A stretch of DNA of 64,000 bases from Thalassoglobus sp. JC818 (GTDB taxonomy: Bacteria > Planctomycetota > Planctomycetia > Planctomycetales > Planctomycetaceae). How positions within the stretch are numbered: the first letter of the stretch is position 1; each line of letters starts with the position of its first letter. A program made the translations under genes and the position numbers. The stretch spans positions 1-64,000 of the forward strand of contig NZ_JBFEFI010000012.1 in NCBI RefSeq assembly GCF_040717535.1, read 5' to 3'. Positions 9,273-19,754 of this stretch are shown piece after piece. The notes beneath the pieces were generated by a model. That model was not told where the DNA came from and did not search any database. It saw only the letters and a program-made list of their open reading frames with translations.

Positions 9273-9653
9273 CTTGATGTCGATGCGGAATTTCAGAATC
9301 GATTTCTAACTTGATGAGACGCGGGCGAGATTCAACGTCCGGGACGATGGAATCGAGCGAAATTGCTCGGCGGATTCCGGTTTAGATTTTGCACTCTTTC
9401 GGTTATCGTGCGTGGTGAGAGTTCGGAAATCTGTTCATTCAGTTTTCATGGACTCACCTGAGGTCTTGCTCGATGCGGATCGATTCGGTCGATCGGGTGA
9501 AATTCACTACCAGCCAATCTGTTTGAGGATCGATTTTCCAATCCCTGTCTATTTCGCCAAGTGCGAGGCGTCTGGCCAACGCTGACATCGGGAACGCAAT
9601 CGTTTCGAAAACAAGCAGATCATTTCGACACATCGGAAGACTCACAGTCGCGA
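9273..9653 (+). other. Intergenic stretch upstream of mntR
   Basis: About 380 bases without a supported gene. It must contain the mntR promoter. I see no clear sigma-70 boxes and no obvious MntR palindrome. Confidence 0.55.
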
Positions 9654-10094
9654 ATGAACAAACCACGCAAAATCGCTGATCGACATCGTCGAACTCGAAA
9701 AGACCATGCCACGGAAACGGCAGAAGACTACGTGGAAGCGATCTTCGAGATTATTGAAGATCAGGAGCAGTGTCGCGTCGTTGACCTGACCAAACGCTTT
9801 GACGTTTCTCATGTGACTGTGACGCGAATCATCAGTCGCCTTCAGAAAGAAGGTTACGTTCAAACCGAACCGTATCGCCCGATCGAACTCACCAAAGAAG
9901 GTGTGACACTGGCTCGCCGATCTCGAGAGCGGCACCACGTCGTCTTAGAATATCTGGTGGCGATCGGAGTCCCTCCGGATGTGGCCGAAATTGATACTGA
10001 AGGAATCGAGCATCATGTCAGCGAGAAGACTCTTTCGGTGTTTCGTCGCCACCTGAAACAGTTGAAGGGAGAGCAGGTCGGCGCCAGCATGTAG
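9654..10094 (+). CDS. mntR: Manganese-responsive regulator MntR (DtxR family)
   Basis: A 146-residue DtxR/MntR-type metalloregulator. The ATG at 9654 (MNKPRKIADRHRRTRKD) is chosen over the open-frame start at 9561. Features are the N-terminal ETAEDYVEAIFEI helix carrying the first metal Asp and Glu, a winged helix (VVDLTKRFDVSHVTVTRIISRLQKEGYV), RERHHVVLEYLV with a ligand His, and DTEGIEHHVSEKTL with the final Glu and His ligands. It resembles the E. coli-type MntR closely and lacks the SH3-like domain of longer DtxR proteins. It would repress manganese uptake or activate efflux; no transporter gene is nearby. Confidence 0.88.
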   Translation: MNKPRKIADRHRRTRKDHATETAEDYVEAIFEIIEDQEQCRVVDLTKRFDVSHVTVTRIISRLQKEGYVQTEPYRPIELTKEGVTLARRSRERHHVVLEYLVAIGVPPDVAEIDTEGIEHHVSEKTLSVFRRHLKQLKGEQVGASM

Positions 10095-10279
10095 AATTCT
10101 CCGAAGACTTTCGCGCACTTTGGGAACAGCAACTTTCTGCACGACGGCAATTCGATTCATATCGGAAATTCCACTGACAGGTTACGCTAACAGGTTCCAT
10201 TGAGAGTGATCGTTCGATCGATGAGCTGCCATCGAATCGAACAACAGTATCGAATGAAACAACAGGGATTGGAGCAAGC

Positions 10280-12151
10280 ATGGACGCCGGGAATGCTTTG
10301 TTGGAAATCGAAGGCCTCAAGACCTACTTCGAAACCAAAAGTGACACTGTTAAGGCCGTCGAAGATCTCACCCTGACTCTGAAATCAGGGGAAACTCTCG
10401 GGCTCGTCGGAGAATCAGGATCGGGAAAATCGGTCACATCGCTGACGATCATGAGGCTTCTGCCTGATCGGGGCGCTCGAATCGCTGGCGGCCGGATTTC
10501 TTATCTCGGGAAGGACCTCGTTAAGCTTTCGGATTCCGAGATGCAGGAGATTCGCGGAAGCGAAATCAGCATGATCTTTCAGGAACCAGGGACCAGCCTC
10601 AATCCTGTTTTTCGAGTAGGACGTCAGGTCACCGAAGGCATTCTCCGGCATCAGGGTGGAAGCTATCTGGACGCGCGAAAGCGAACGATTGAGTTGTTCC
10701 ACGAGGTTGGGATTCCTGATCCAGAGCGGCGATTCTCCAGCTTCCCGCACGAGATGTCCGGCGGTCAGAAACAACGCGTGATGATTGCAATGGCGTTGGC
10801 TTGCAACCCGGAGGTTCTGATTGCTGATGAGCCGACAACAGCACTCGACGTCACCATTCAGAAACAGATTCTCGATCTACTCCGTAAGTTGCGCGATGAG
10901 CGGGGAATGTCGATTCTCTTTATCACTCATGATCTCGGAGTGATTGCCGAGATCGCCGATGAAGTCGCTGTCATGTTCCGCGGCAGGCTGGTCGAGCAGG
11001 GGGCTGTGGAGCAGATCTTCTCTGATCCGAAGCACCCCTACACGAAAGGGCTGCTAGCGTGCCGGCCTCGATTGGAGTCGACCTATCGACGACTGCCGAC
11101 CGTCAGTGACTTCATGACGGCAAAGAAACAGCCCGACGGCAGCTACGAAATCACTGAAAAGGAGATGTCGGAAAAGGAGATCGAGCAACTTTCCATGACC
11201 GGTCGCGGACGATTGTTGCATCCGGAGTCAGAGCTCGCTGCGATGGGGCATCCCATCGAGTCTTTGCATCGATCCTCGGACACAACCACGGTTCAGGAAG
11301 ATCAACAGCCACTTCTGAAAATCGATGATCTGAAGGTTTACTATCCGATTCGAAGTGGAGTCTTTCAACGCGTCACTGATCACGTCAAAGCGGTCGACGG
11401 GGTCAGCCTCAAGGTTTATCCGGGGCAGACACTCGGTCTGGTTGGGGAATCGGGTTGCGGAAAAACGACGACCGGTCGGGCGATTGTGAAACTCGCCAAC
11501 ATCACCGGCGGCAAGATCTTCTTCGACGGAACTGATGTCACCACTTTGCGAGGAAGTGAACTACGCAAGTTCCGCAGTCGAGTTCAGATTATCTTTCAGG
11601 ACCCTTACAGTTCACTGAATCCAAGGATGACCGTCGAAGCGATGCTGACAGAAGCAATGATGCTTCACGGAATCCTGAATACCAAGATGGAGCGAAGACG
11701 TCGGGCTGCGGAGCTTCTTGAAGAAGTCGGTTTGGAGATGGCTCACCTTCGACGATATCCGCATGAGTTTTCAGGTGGGCAGCGTCAGCGAATCAGTGTC
11801 GCTCGAGCTCTCGCAGTCCGCGCGGAATTTATCATTTGTGATGAATCTGTCTCCGCGTTGGATGTGTCTGTGCAGGCCCAAGTGCTGAATCTATTAAAGG
11901 ACCTGCAGGAGCAGCACAATTTGACCTATGTGTTCATCAGCCATGACCTCAGTGTCGTCAAGTTTATGGCCGACATGATGGCAGTGATGAACGAAGGGAA
12001 AATTGTCGAATTTGGTCCGAGCGAGGCGATCTACGAAGACCCGCAGCAGGACTACACAAAGCGGCTGATTTCATCGATTCCAAGCGACTCTCTCGATCTC
12101 ATTCGGGAACGTGTTGAACAACGCAAAAAACACCGTTCTGCAAATCGATGA
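10280..12151 (+). CDS. Fused dipeptide/oligopeptide ABC transporter ATPase (DppD-DppF type)
   Basis: A 623-residue protein with two complete ABC ATPase domains, as in GsiA. Domain 1 (about 5-270) shows Walker A GESGSGKS, signature MSGGQKQRV, Walker B LIADEPTTALD and the switch THD. The C-terminal oligopeptide-ATPase extension (HPYTKGLLACRP) follows. Domain 2 (about 345-605) shows GESGCGKTT, FSGGQRQRI, IICDESVSALD and SHD, then DYTKRLISS. In Walker B of domain 2 the usual EPTS reads ESVS. No permease or binding-protein gene lies nearby, so the permeases must be encoded elsewhere. Confidence 0.92.
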   Translation: MDAGNALLEIEGLKTYFETKSDTVKAVEDLTLTLKSGETLGLVGESGSGKSVTSLTIMRLLPDRGARIAGGRISYLGKDLVKLSDSEMQEIRGSEISMIFQEPGTSLNPVFRVGRQVTEGILRHQGGSYLDARKRTIELFHEVGIPDPERRFSSFPHEMSGGQKQRVMIAMALACNPEVLIADEPTTALDVTIQKQILDLLRKLRDERGMSILFITHDLGVIAEIADEVAVMFRGRLVEQGAVEQIFSDPKHPYTKGLLACRPRLESTYRRLPTVSDFMTAKKQPDGSYEITEKEMSEKEIEQLSMTGRGRLLHPESELAAMGHPIESLHRSSDTTTVQEDQQPLLKIDDLKVYYPIRSGVFQRVTDHVKAVDGVSLKVYPGQTLGLVGESGCGKTTTGRAIVKLANITGGKIFFDGTDVTTLRGSELRKFRSRVQIIFQDPYSSLNPRMTVEAMLTEAMMLHGILNTKMERRRRAAELLEEVGLEMAHLRRYPHEFSGGQRQRISVARALAVRAEFIICDESVSALDVSVQAQVLNLLKDLQEQHNLTYVFISHDLSVVKFMADMMAVMNEGKIVEFGPSEAIYEDPQQDYTKRLISSIPSDSLDLIRERVEQRKKHRSANR

Positions 12152-12334
12152 GATCGTGACTGTCACTCGTCAACGCCATCGCGTGCTATACATAATCATT
12201 GTCGAGTTGATGGATGACATAGCCGATGTTGGAATTGGTCAGTGTCGGGGAAGTTCGGACATGTAGTCGAGAGCCGTCACGAGTCTGTTCAAGCGATTTC
12301 AATGACTCGATCGGGATGATGAAAAGGCGATTTG

Positions 12335-13801
12335 ATGCACTTAGAATTGACGTTCGGGAACGATCGACTTCATCTCCCCAGTGTCGCGGCGTTCGCAAAT
12401 ACCTCGCTGCAACAGCTTCCGCTCGACGAAAAAGCGATCGTCGTTTTCAATGAAATTGTTGAAACCGCAGCTGAAAATGCCATCGACCAAGCTTATCCGG
12501 CGGGAACATCTGGACTGGTCACTCTGTCGATTCTGGAACTTCACGGCAAGCTCGAAATTGTCGTGAGAGACTTCGGGATGCCGAGAGATGTCGAGGCACT
12601 CGAAGAGGAATTGCAGTCTGCAGGTCAAAATGCGAGAAGTCGAATTGCCGCCCTCGCTGCTGATGTAGCGGATGAGGTGCACTGGATTGCCTACGGGCGT
12701 GATGGGAAGGCACTTCGAATCGTTAAGTGGCTGCACGATGATCACGTGACTGAGACGTCATCACCAGAGAAGATTGAGAAATTCACTGACGAACCGCCTG
12801 CTGCGCCTGAGCAGTCGTACACATTTCGGCGCATGTGGGATGACGAAGCTGAGCAAGTTTCGCAGCTCATGTATCGCACGTATGGAAACACCTATTTCAA
12901 TGAGGACGTTTATTATCCCGCACGCATCGCTGCCGAGAACGCTCGCGGCCTTGTGATCTCTTTCGTGGCGGTCGATGAGAGTGGTCAAATTGCTGGACAT
13001 TACGCGCTCGAGCGAAATCAGAAAGGCCCGGTTGCCGAAGGCGGGCAGGCAGTTGTTGATCCAGCACATCGCGGCCGGGGGTTGTTAGATCAAATGAAGA
13101 GTGTGGCTCTCGATGAAGCAGCGAAGCTGAACTTAGTTGGCTGGTACGCCGATGCAGTGACGGTCCACACCTTCACTCAGAAGTCGAATGCCGCTCATGG
13201 TGGCCAACTTACTTGCGTCGACCTGGCGATCTCGCCGAAGAAAGAGCACTTTGATTCTGCGAGCGATCAACCGCAACGAGTAACATGCTTGCTGTTCTTT
13301 CACTGGCTGACTGCTCCCGCAGCGCGAGAAATCTTCGTTCCGACGCGTCACCAGTCAATTGTCAGCAGCATCTACAAGTGTCTGAATTGTCCGTTGGAAT
13401 TTGGGCAACCGGTCGAGCCGGAAGGGTTGGGAAGTCTGGCTATCAAAGTCGACTCAGGTGCCGCTCGGGCCAATATCTCCGTCGAGGCTATCGGTTTGGA
13501 TACTGCTGAACTGATACAACGGGCACGTCGTGAACTTGTTGAACGGGATCACGTTGAAGTGGTCTATGTCGAGTTGCCGCTCGGAAACGCGTCGACACCG
13601 CAACTCGTCGAAGAGTTGGAACAGGACGGATTCGGATTTCTAGGGATCGCTCCGAACTTCGCGGAAGATGGTGACTTGCTACGGATGGCTTATCTCGTTG
13701 AAGCGGTCGATCGCGCAGCGATTCATATCCTCGAAGATGTCGCTGGTGAGTTGGTCGATTATGTATTAAACGAGCAGAAACGAGTTCGCGCGGACCTCTG
13801 A
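12335..13801 (+). CDS. HATPase (anti-sigma/RsbW-like) fused to GNAT acetyltransferase
   Basis: A 488-residue two-module protein. The open frame begins with TTG-ATG; ATG at 12335 is taken as the start. Residues about 1-140 resemble the HATPase_c_2 domain of RsbW/SpoIIAB switch kinases: an N-box in VFNEIVETAAENAIDQAYP and a G1-type VRDFGMPRD. Residues about 165-300 form a GNAT domain with acetyl-CoA loop motif VDPAHRGRGLLDQMKS. The C-terminal 130 residues look like a second, degenerate GNAT-like or partner domain. This suggests a regulator coupling nucleotide binding and acyl transfer; no sigma factor lies next to it. Substrate unknown. Confidence 0.75.
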   Translation: MHLELTFGNDRLHLPSVAAFANTSLQQLPLDEKAIVVFNEIVETAAENAIDQAYPAGTSGLVTLSILELHGKLEIVVRDFGMPRDVEALEEELQSAGQNARSRIAALAADVADEVHWIAYGRDGKALRIVKWLHDDHVTETSSPEKIEKFTDEPPAAPEQSYTFRRMWDDEAEQVSQLMYRTYGNTYFNEDVYYPARIAAENARGLVISFVAVDESGQIAGHYALERNQKGPVAEGGQAVVDPAHRGRGLLDQMKSVALDEAAKLNLVGWYADAVTVHTFTQKSNAAHGGQLTCVDLAISPKKEHFDSASDQPQRVTCLLFFHWLTAPAAREIFVPTRHQSIVSSIYKCLNCPLEFGQPVEPEGLGSLAIKVDSGAARANISVEAIGLDTAELIQRARRELVERDHVEVVYVELPLGNASTPQLVEELEQDGFGFLGIAPNFAEDGDLLRMAYLVEAVDRAAIHILEDVAGELVDYVLNEQKRVRADL

Positions 13802-13857
13802 TAATTGTTGAGCGAGTTTGTAGCTGGCTAATGTCATTGCAATTGATGCTTCGAGCT

Positions 13858-14370
13858 TCACGCATTCGATTCTGATGGGGCTTCAATTTCAGAAGTACAA
13901 TGCGGGCAACGTGTCGCTCGGTAAGCGATTGTCGATCGGCAATATTGACACTTCTTTTCGGTCGGTTCGCCCGGTTGAGGCGGCTCTTCGCCGATCATCT
14001 GATCGAGTCCTTCGTCGAGTCGGTTGAAGCCCCGAATCAGCGCAAACATGACGACTGCGACGATGAAGAGTGTGAGGCACGAGTTCAAAAACTCGCCATA
14101 ATCGAGAGTGACAACGCCCGCTTCTTGAGCTGATTGGAGCGACTGAAAACCGTCTTCGGGTGGAGTGACATGATCGGGGACACTCAAAACGAGGAACTTG
14201 TTCGTAAAGTCAACTCCTCCGAGGATCATGCCAACCGGCGGCATGATGATATTGTCCACCAACGATTTGACGACCGATGTAAATGCCGAACCGACGGTAA
14301 AACCAATCGCCAGGTCGACCATGTTTCCGCGGAGTGCGAACTTCTTGAATTCATCGATAATCGGAAGCAT
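13858..14370 (-). CDS. mscL: Large-conductance mechanosensitive channel with C-terminal zinc ribbon
   Basis: A 170-residue MscL. The ATG at 14370 (MLPIIDEFKKFALRGNMVDLAIGFTVG) matches the family start; the upstream extension to 14451 is ignored. TM1 (residues about 16-45) carries GNMVDLAIGFTVGSAFTSVVKSLV, then comes a periplasmic loop, and TM2 (about 85-105) reads LTLFIVAVVMFALIRGFN. The tail adds CQYC and CPHC pairs about 16 residues apart, forming a small zinc ribbon seen in some other MscL proteins and absent from the E. coli one. It opens under membrane tension to protect cells from hypo-osmotic shock. It is convergent with the preceding gene. Confidence 0.93.
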   Translation of the reverse strand: MLPIIDEFKKFALRGNMVDLAIGFTVGSAFTSVVKSLVDNIIMPPVGMILGGVDFTNKFLVLSVPDHVTPPEDGFQSLQSAQEAGVVTLDYGEFLNSCLTLFIVAVVMFALIRGFNRLDEGLDQMIGEEPPQPGEPTEKKCQYCRSTIAYRATRCPHCTSEIEAPSESNA

Positions 14371-14731
14371 TGAAGTGTCCTCTCTTTGTGTCGTTTTCCA
14401 GTCGCTCTCATTCACTATTTGTATTATGCGAAGATTTTTCTTCTCTCCCAAAACTGATGACTCTAAAAAATTGATGCAGTGGCAGTTCGCTAAAACAAAA
14501 AAGCGTCACTCAGAACCGCCAGCTGATGAGAGCAGGCGAGAACTCAGTGACGCTTGTGATCACCGTGACTGTCGTATCGGAATCGAAGAGTCTCAAAGCA
14601 ATGAGAGTCGGAATCGAGTATGTCGAAGTACGAGTCACGCAGTGATTTGGGGGGGCTAAAGTGTCAGCTTTTTTAAAGCTCAATTCTTTGAGTGATCCAA
14701 GTAACTACTTCTGTCTGGAATCGAATATGTT
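14371..14731 (-). other. Intergenic region between DUF1571 and mscL
   Basis: About 360 bases carrying the mscL promoter and a terminator hairpin for the DUF1571 gene at 14495-14555. No further gene is seen. Confidence 0.6.
14495..14555 (-). terminator. Long-loop intrinsic terminator after the DUF1571 gene
   Basis: Read on the minus strand, AAGCGTCACT (complement of 14546-14555) pairs with AGTGACGCTT (complement of 14501-14510), directly followed by a run of T (plus-strand AAAACAAAAAA at about 14494-14502). The stem is 10 perfect base pairs, but the loop is about 35 bases, unusually long; part of it may fold further. Position and T-run fit termination of the DUF1571 transcript before mscL. 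Confidence 0.6.
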
Positions 14732-15613
14732 CTAGTTTTTGACGAACTTGTAAGACGGATTTTCCAACGAGAAGTCCACGTCACTCAGTGGGGCGTCAAA
14801 CTGAATCTCGTGGAAGAGATATTTCTCAACGAGTCCACCCGAGCGGCCATCTTTGGACCAACCGTAGTTCTCCACTCCGACGAGGCATTTTTCTTCTGCG
14901 TCAAAGTAGAGTTTGCTCAATGAATAGTCGGGGCAATCTTGCGGTGAATGAAAAGCGACATCGAAGATGACGACCGGACGTTCTCCGAAAAAGTCTGTTC
15001 GATGACTGCATTGAAGTCCCGCTTCCTCTGCGCGGTTCTGGTAGAAGTCAGAGACGCGTTCGGTCATTCTCAAGAGTCCGAATTCGGTGATTGGATAGCG
15101 GCAACCTTGCATGGCTTGACGTGATTCGGGATCGAGCTTCCAAACATTGCGAAGAATGGCGATTCCCTGAGTGACCCTTGCGACCATTCGATCACGGTTC
15201 TTGCCTTTGACATAAAGAGCTTCCTGCCCGCTGTCGTCCCATTTCAGATAAACGCTGAATGGTTCCTGTCGAACTTTGGCCTCGATCATTTCCGGCTCTT
15301 TGAGAGTGCCGTCGATCTCAACTTGCTTCTCGAGTCGAGCAGTATATTGATGACGTTCGCGACAGTAGTTCATCGAGTCACCCAAGTAGGCTTCGAGAAG
15401 CTTCATCGCTCGTTCGTTGTCTGTTTCAGGAGTCGCAGCTTGCTCACTTTCGACCTCCTCGGAGTACTCATCAGACTGCTCGGCAGTCGTTGAGTTGCTT
15501 TCGGTGTGTGATTTCGCTGGCTCTGATTTCTTTGCTTCCAAGTCGGCATGCAGTTTGGCGAAGCTGGCTATCGTTGAGATCGAAATCAGGATCGTTGCGA
15601 TTCTCATGAACAT
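14732..15613 (-). CDS. DUF1571 domain protein, exported
   Basis: A 293-residue protein that begins with a signal-like hydrophobic stretch (MFMRIATILISISTIASFAKLHA). A Ser/Glu-rich linker to about residue 65 follows, then the DUF1571 region: RHQYTARLEKQVEIDG, EPFSVYLKWDDSGQEALYVKG, YPITEFGLLRMTE and a C-terminal SLSKLYFDAEEKCLVGVENYGW. The family is common in planctomycetes and resembles the lipoprotein-carrier-like (LolA/LolB type) beta-sheet folds in outline, but its function is unknown. It is terminated by the hairpin at 14495-14555. Confidence 0.8.
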   Translation of the reverse strand: MFMRIATILISISTIASFAKLHADLEAKKSEPAKSHTESNSTTAEQSDEYSEEVESEQAATPETDNERAMKLLEAYLGDSMNYCRERHQYTARLEKQVEIDGTLKEPEMIEAKVRQEPFSVYLKWDDSGQEALYVKGKNRDRMVARVTQGIAILRNVWKLDPESRQAMQGCRYPITEFGLLRMTERVSDFYQNRAEEAGLQCSHRTDFFGERPVVIFDVAFHSPQDCPDYSLSKLYFDAEEKCLVGVENYGWSKDGRSGGLVEKYLFHEIQFDAPLSDVDFSLENPSYKFVKN

Positions 15614-16565
15614 CGTGTCAGTTCCTTAGACCGTCATCCATTTGAATTGAGTTGGTGACTTGAACTCGATGTGAAGTTCGATCGCATCCGTGTCTCGAAG
15701 GGCTCTTGGTTCAAAGCTACCTTCGCATCCTTTTCATGACTCCATTCCGCCTTCACTCGAGAAAACTGACAAAGCAAATGGTATGCGCAATTGTTTGGAG
15801 CGATGCCGGATCGGGAACGTTTTGCTCGAAAACCCTGTAAATCAACATGCCGTAGCGATGTCAATTTTGTGTCTTGATGATTTCGATCGCTTCGATTGGA
15901 ACGCTAATCGCGGTGAACTTGGTCTGCGGTTGTTTCGCAATCACCCAAGTCGGAATCTGCGCAACCAAGCGATGACCCGCTCTCTGGAAACAAGTTCCCG
16001 TCGAGACTTGAAATCGAAAGACAAGCTTCCCGCATAACCCGCAGAAGCGGCGCAATCCACATCTGACACAGCATTGAGCGAGCCTGACAGCGACTCGTCG
16101 GAGGGAACGCAGCAGTCAGGTCAGTATTGAGTGCAGCTATCCCTCGAAAATGATCTAAAAACCGTTGCGAAAAGCAGGTCAGATCCGAAAAAATAGAGAG
16201 GAGATTAGCGCTCCATCGAAATCTCTGCCCATGTCGCGGAATTGAAGTAAGTATTTGATGAGACAGGGCAAATCGCAGATTTGCTTTTCAAGTCGAACAG
16301 TGATGTTTCACTCGTCGCAGTGGTGCGTCTTGTAAGGCAAATTCTCGATCGCAGATTTCGAAAACTCTTTAGGCACTGGACATCAACTGAGTGTCTTGTC
16401 TGGTGAGTGATGACGAAATGTTTCTATACTTTTGATGATACCGCTGATGGGAGGACTTGCTCGGATCCAGATCGAGTGAAGTCCGAGATTGATTGAATGA
16501 CGTGATTCTGTAGAGCTTGCTTCAATTTGTGTTGTGATGTGCGCTGCGTGGACTTTGGAGAACCA
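15614..16565. other. Gene-poor stretch of about 950 bases
   Basis: No convincing gene. A minus-strand frame at 15861-16055 would give a 64-residue product (ending QTKFTAISVPIEAIEIIKTQN) and a plus-strand frame at 15690-16037 a 115-residue product, but neither has a recognisable domain and they overlap. A small stem-loop (GCAAATC 16268-16274, GATTTGC 16278-16284, then TTTT) looks terminator-like but weak. TATACT at 16425-16430 may be a -10 box for the following gene; its -35 partner is poor. Confidence 0.5.
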
Positions 16566-19500
16566 ATGCTGATGAGATTGAGCGAAGAGGAGAGTTGTCT
16601 TCCGACTCATCGAGTCCGGATATCCTGGTCCCTGATCGTCTCGATGGCAGTCGGTTTGTGTCTTCTGGCGAGCGAAAGCTCAGTCGCTGAGTCTTCGCCA
16701 GCGAATCGTGATCTCTTCGAAAATCACGTTCGACCGATGATCGTCAAGCACTGTCTGCAATGTCACGGAGAGACAAAACAGGAAGGCGGTCTGAATCTGA
16801 CAACTCTGGACGGGTTGTTGACCGGTGGGGAGAGCGGCCCGGCAATCGTGACAGGTGAGCCGGATGAGAGCCTGCTGCTCGAGGCATTGAAGTATGAATC
16901 TTACGAAATGCCTCCAAGTGGTCAGTTGGACGAAAGTCTCATTGAGGGTGTTCAAGCTTGGATTGCATCAGGTGCTGATTGGCCGGAAGGGCTCGCTCTG
17001 AAAGCGACGGAAAAGATTACTTCCGATGACCGAAACTGGTGGTGCTATCAGCCGATCGATGATCCCGCTGTACCTGAAGTGGACGATCAAGGCTGGTGCC
17101 GAAACGAAATCGATCACTTCATCTTCGACCGGTTGCAAACCGAAGGGCTAGAACCGTCGGATAGTGGATCGGCGAAGAAATTAGCTCGCCGGCTGCACTT
17201 TGCAATCACCGGACTACCGCCAGATTCTGAAGTCGCAACTGCCATTGAAGAACAGTCGGACTGGTACGAGAGCCTCGTCGATCAACTCCTTGATTCAAAA
17301 GCATACGGTGAGAATCAGGCGAAATTCTGGCTCGATCTGGTTCGCTACGCTGATTCGGATGGCTACAACGCAGACCACAAACGGCCGGATGCCTATCTCT
17401 ACCGCGACTATGTCATTCAGTCATTCAACGCAGACAAACCGTATGATCGATTTGTCGCAGAGCAACTCGCCGGTGACGAAGTCGATCCGGGGAATCGCAA
17501 CGCACTCATTGGCACGATGTACCTCCGGCACTGGATCTATGAACACAATCAACGAGATGTTGAAGGTCAGTGGGCGCAGATTCTCAGCGACGTGACGGAA
17601 ACAACTGCAGACGTCTTTCTCGCGCAGGGAATCAAATGCGCACGCTGTCATGATCACAAATTCGATCCGCTGCTCCAGCGAGATTACTACGCACTCCGCG
17701 CTTTCTTCACTCCGCTCAAACCGCGCGAAGACATGCAGATTGGCGACGTCGAAACGAAAGCTCGATATCTCGAACAACAACGTGTCTGGGAAGAAGCAAC
17801 CGAAGAAATTCGCAAAGAACTGCACGAAATCGAAACACCAGTTTTGCTCGCTCATTCGACTCGCGAGGGGGTTCATCGGTTTACGAAAGAAATTCAGGCG
17901 ATGATTTCCAGTCGCCGGCACTTATTGAATCCCTACGAAAACCAAATTGCGACTCTGGCTTCGAAGCAGTTCGATGTGCTTCCTGAGAAGCTTCCCGAAT
18001 GGCTTGATGAAGAGACGGAAGCCAAACGACAGGAACTTCGCAAACAACTTGCAGAGTTTGATCATCTCAAACCTGAACCGCTTCCGACACTTCCGTTTGT
18101 GATCAGTGATGTGGGACAAGTCTCTCCGCAAACGGTCATTCCGGACGATCCGACTTCCACTCCGATTGATCCCGGGTTTCCGCTTGTGCTTGAAGAGGAA
18201 GCAGCCACGATTGAGCCTCTGCATCCAGCTCTTCAATCGACTGGTCGACGCCGGGCACTTGCTGAGTGGATTGTCAGTGAAAAGAACCCGCTCACCGCTC
18301 GCGTGATTGTCAATCGAATTTGGGAACAGCACTTCGGTCGCGGGCTCGTCGAGACAACTAGCGATTTTGGTCATCTTGGAACGCCCCCTTCACATCCAGA
18401 ACTCCTCGACTGGCTGGCTCGCCGATTCATGGAGGATGGCTGGAGCCTGAAGGCCTTGCATCGTCGGATTCTCACTTCGGCGACGTATCGTCAATCCACA
18501 GAGCGAGCCATGGACGATCACATCGCCAAGCTCGATCCGCAAAACGTCTTGCTATGGCGAATGAATCCTCGACGACTCTCCGGTGAAGAGATTCACGACG
18601 GAGTGTTGTGTGCCTGCGGGCAGATGGGTGATTCTGACCGAGCGATTTACAAGCCGGTCTTGAGAAACTCTCTCGACCCATTGCTCGCAGCGTTCGACTT
18701 CCCCGATCGAGTGGAAAGTCAGTGCAAACGGCATCAGACAACGACTTCTCCCCAGTCGCTGTTGATGATGAATTCTGAGTGGCTGCATGAGCGAGCAGAA
18801 CTCATGGAATCCAACATCGGAGACGCGGAAATTGAGTCGTTTATCGAAACGGCCTACGACCGACTCTTCTTCCGAGAACCGGATCGCGATGAACTTGAGG
18901 ACGCAAAAGAGTTTGTCGAGCAGTACTCAGAATACGTTTCGACGACGGATCGTCAGAGTCCCGTAGAACCATTTCCGAGTGGCGGAAGTGCTCTCCGTTT
19001 TTCGGAGAAGTCTCCGGGTATCGTGCAGACGGGTAAGGTTCCGCAGCTTTCCGATTCCGAAACCAACGGAAAGTTGACCATAGAAGCGATAGTGCTGCTG
19101 GACTCGCTTTATCCTGATGCGTCAGTCCGCACAATTGTCGCCAACTGGAGTGGGAAGCAGAGTGATCGAGGATGGTCATTGGGAGTGACATCAACCAAGA
19201 GCCGATATCAACCTCGCAACTTAATCCTCCAGCTTGTCGGTTCAACGAAAGAAGATGAGAGCAAACCGACTTACGAAGTCGTTGCGTCAAATCTCAGAAT
19301 GAAGCTCGATACCCCGTACTATGTTGCAGTGACGATTGACTTCCGAGACCAAGCGGGATCGGGCATTCACTTTTATTTGCAGGATTTGTCGAAACCAGAA
19401 CAGCCCCCTGAGGAAGCCGAAGCGACTCATCAAGCAACTTGGAACGTGCAGTCTGATCGACCGGTCCAAATTGGTGGTCGTTCAGGAAGTCATCTCTGGG

Positions 19501-19754
19501 ACGGCATGATTCAAAACGTCCGCGTGCACAGTGCGGTGCTGGACCGATCAAAATTGTTCGGCGATGATTCGGAACACGCCAATCGGGTTCTGGACCTTCG
19601 TTTCGATTCGGAAGATCATTTGGGCGGCGACATTTCCGGGAATGGTCTTCATGCATCTGTTGATGGCTTGAATTTGGCTTCGCCAATGAAGCGAGCCCGC
19701 ACAGCTCTGTTGCACGCACTCTTGTGTTCCAATGAGGTGATTTATGTCGACTGA
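16566..19754 (+). CDS. PSCyt1-DUF1549-DUF1553 protein with inserted LamG domain
   Basis: A 1062-residue exported planctomycete cytochrome-like protein. The ATG at 16566 precedes a signal segment ([21 protein letters not shown]); an upstream TTG at 16527 is possible. A first heme-c motif CLQCH lies near residue 63 (PSCyt1). DUF1549 spans about 160-430 with [14 protein letters not shown] and a second motif CARCH near 357. DUF1553 follows ([29 protein letters not shown]). A LamG/concanavalin-like module (about residues 805-1030, with PVQIGGRSG and VRVHSAV) is inserted just before the closing [16 protein letters not shown] of DUF1553. The stop overlaps the next start by 11 bases, implying translational coupling. 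Confidence 0.92.
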   Translation: MLMRLSEEESCLPTHRVRISWSLIVSMAVGLCLLASESSVAESSPANRDLFENHVRPMIVKHCLQCHGETKQEGGLNLTTLDGLLTGGESGPAIVTGEPDESLLLEALKYESYEMPPSGQLDESLIEGVQAWIASGADWPEGLALKATEKITSDDRNWWCYQPIDDPAVPEVDDQGWCRNEIDHFIFDRLQTEGLEPSDSGSAKKLARRLHFAITGLPPDSEVATAIEEQSDWYESLVDQLLDSKAYGENQAKFWLDLVRYADSDGYNADHKRPDAYLYRDYVIQSFNADKPYDRFVAEQLAGDEVDPGNRNALIGTMYLRHWIYEHNQRDVEGQWAQILSDVTETTADVFLAQGIKCARCHDHKFDPLLQRDYYALRAFFTPLKPREDMQIGDVETKARYLEQQRVWEEATEEIRKELHEIETPVLLAHSTREGVHRFTKEIQAMISSRRHLLNPYENQIATLASKQFDVLPEKLPEWLDEETEAKRQELRKQLAEFDHLKPEPLPTLPFVISDVGQVSPQTVIPDDPTSTPIDPGFPLVLEEEAATIEPLHPALQSTGRRRALAEWIVSEKNPLTARVIVNRIWEQHFGRGLVETTSDFGHLGTPPSHPELLDWLARRFMEDGWSLKALHRRILTSATYRQSTERAMDDHIAKLDPQNVLLWRMNPRRLSGEEIHDGVLCACGQMGDSDRAIYKPVLRNSLDPLLAAFDFPDRVESQCKRHQTTTSPQSLLMMNSEWLHERAELMESNIGDAEIESFIETAYDRLFFREPDRDELEDAKEFVEQYSEYVSTTDRQSPVEPFPSGGSALRFSEKSPGIVQTGKVPQLSDSETNGKLTIEAIVLLDSLYPDASVRTIVANWSGKQSDRGWSLGVTSTKSRYQPRNLILQLVGSTKEDESKPTYEVVASNLRMKLDTPYYVAVTIDFRDQAGSGIHFYLQDLSKPEQPPEEAEATHQATWNVQSDRPVQIGGRSGSHLWDGMIQNVRVHSAVLDRSKLFGDDSEHANRVLDLRFDSEDHLGGDISGNGLHASVDGLNLASPMKRARTALLHALLCSNEVIYVD

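Noticed and set aside
13858-14370. MscL zinc ribbon as a novel fusion
   Set aside because: C-terminal CxxC pairs occur in MscL proteins of several bacterial groups, so it is noted only as a feature.
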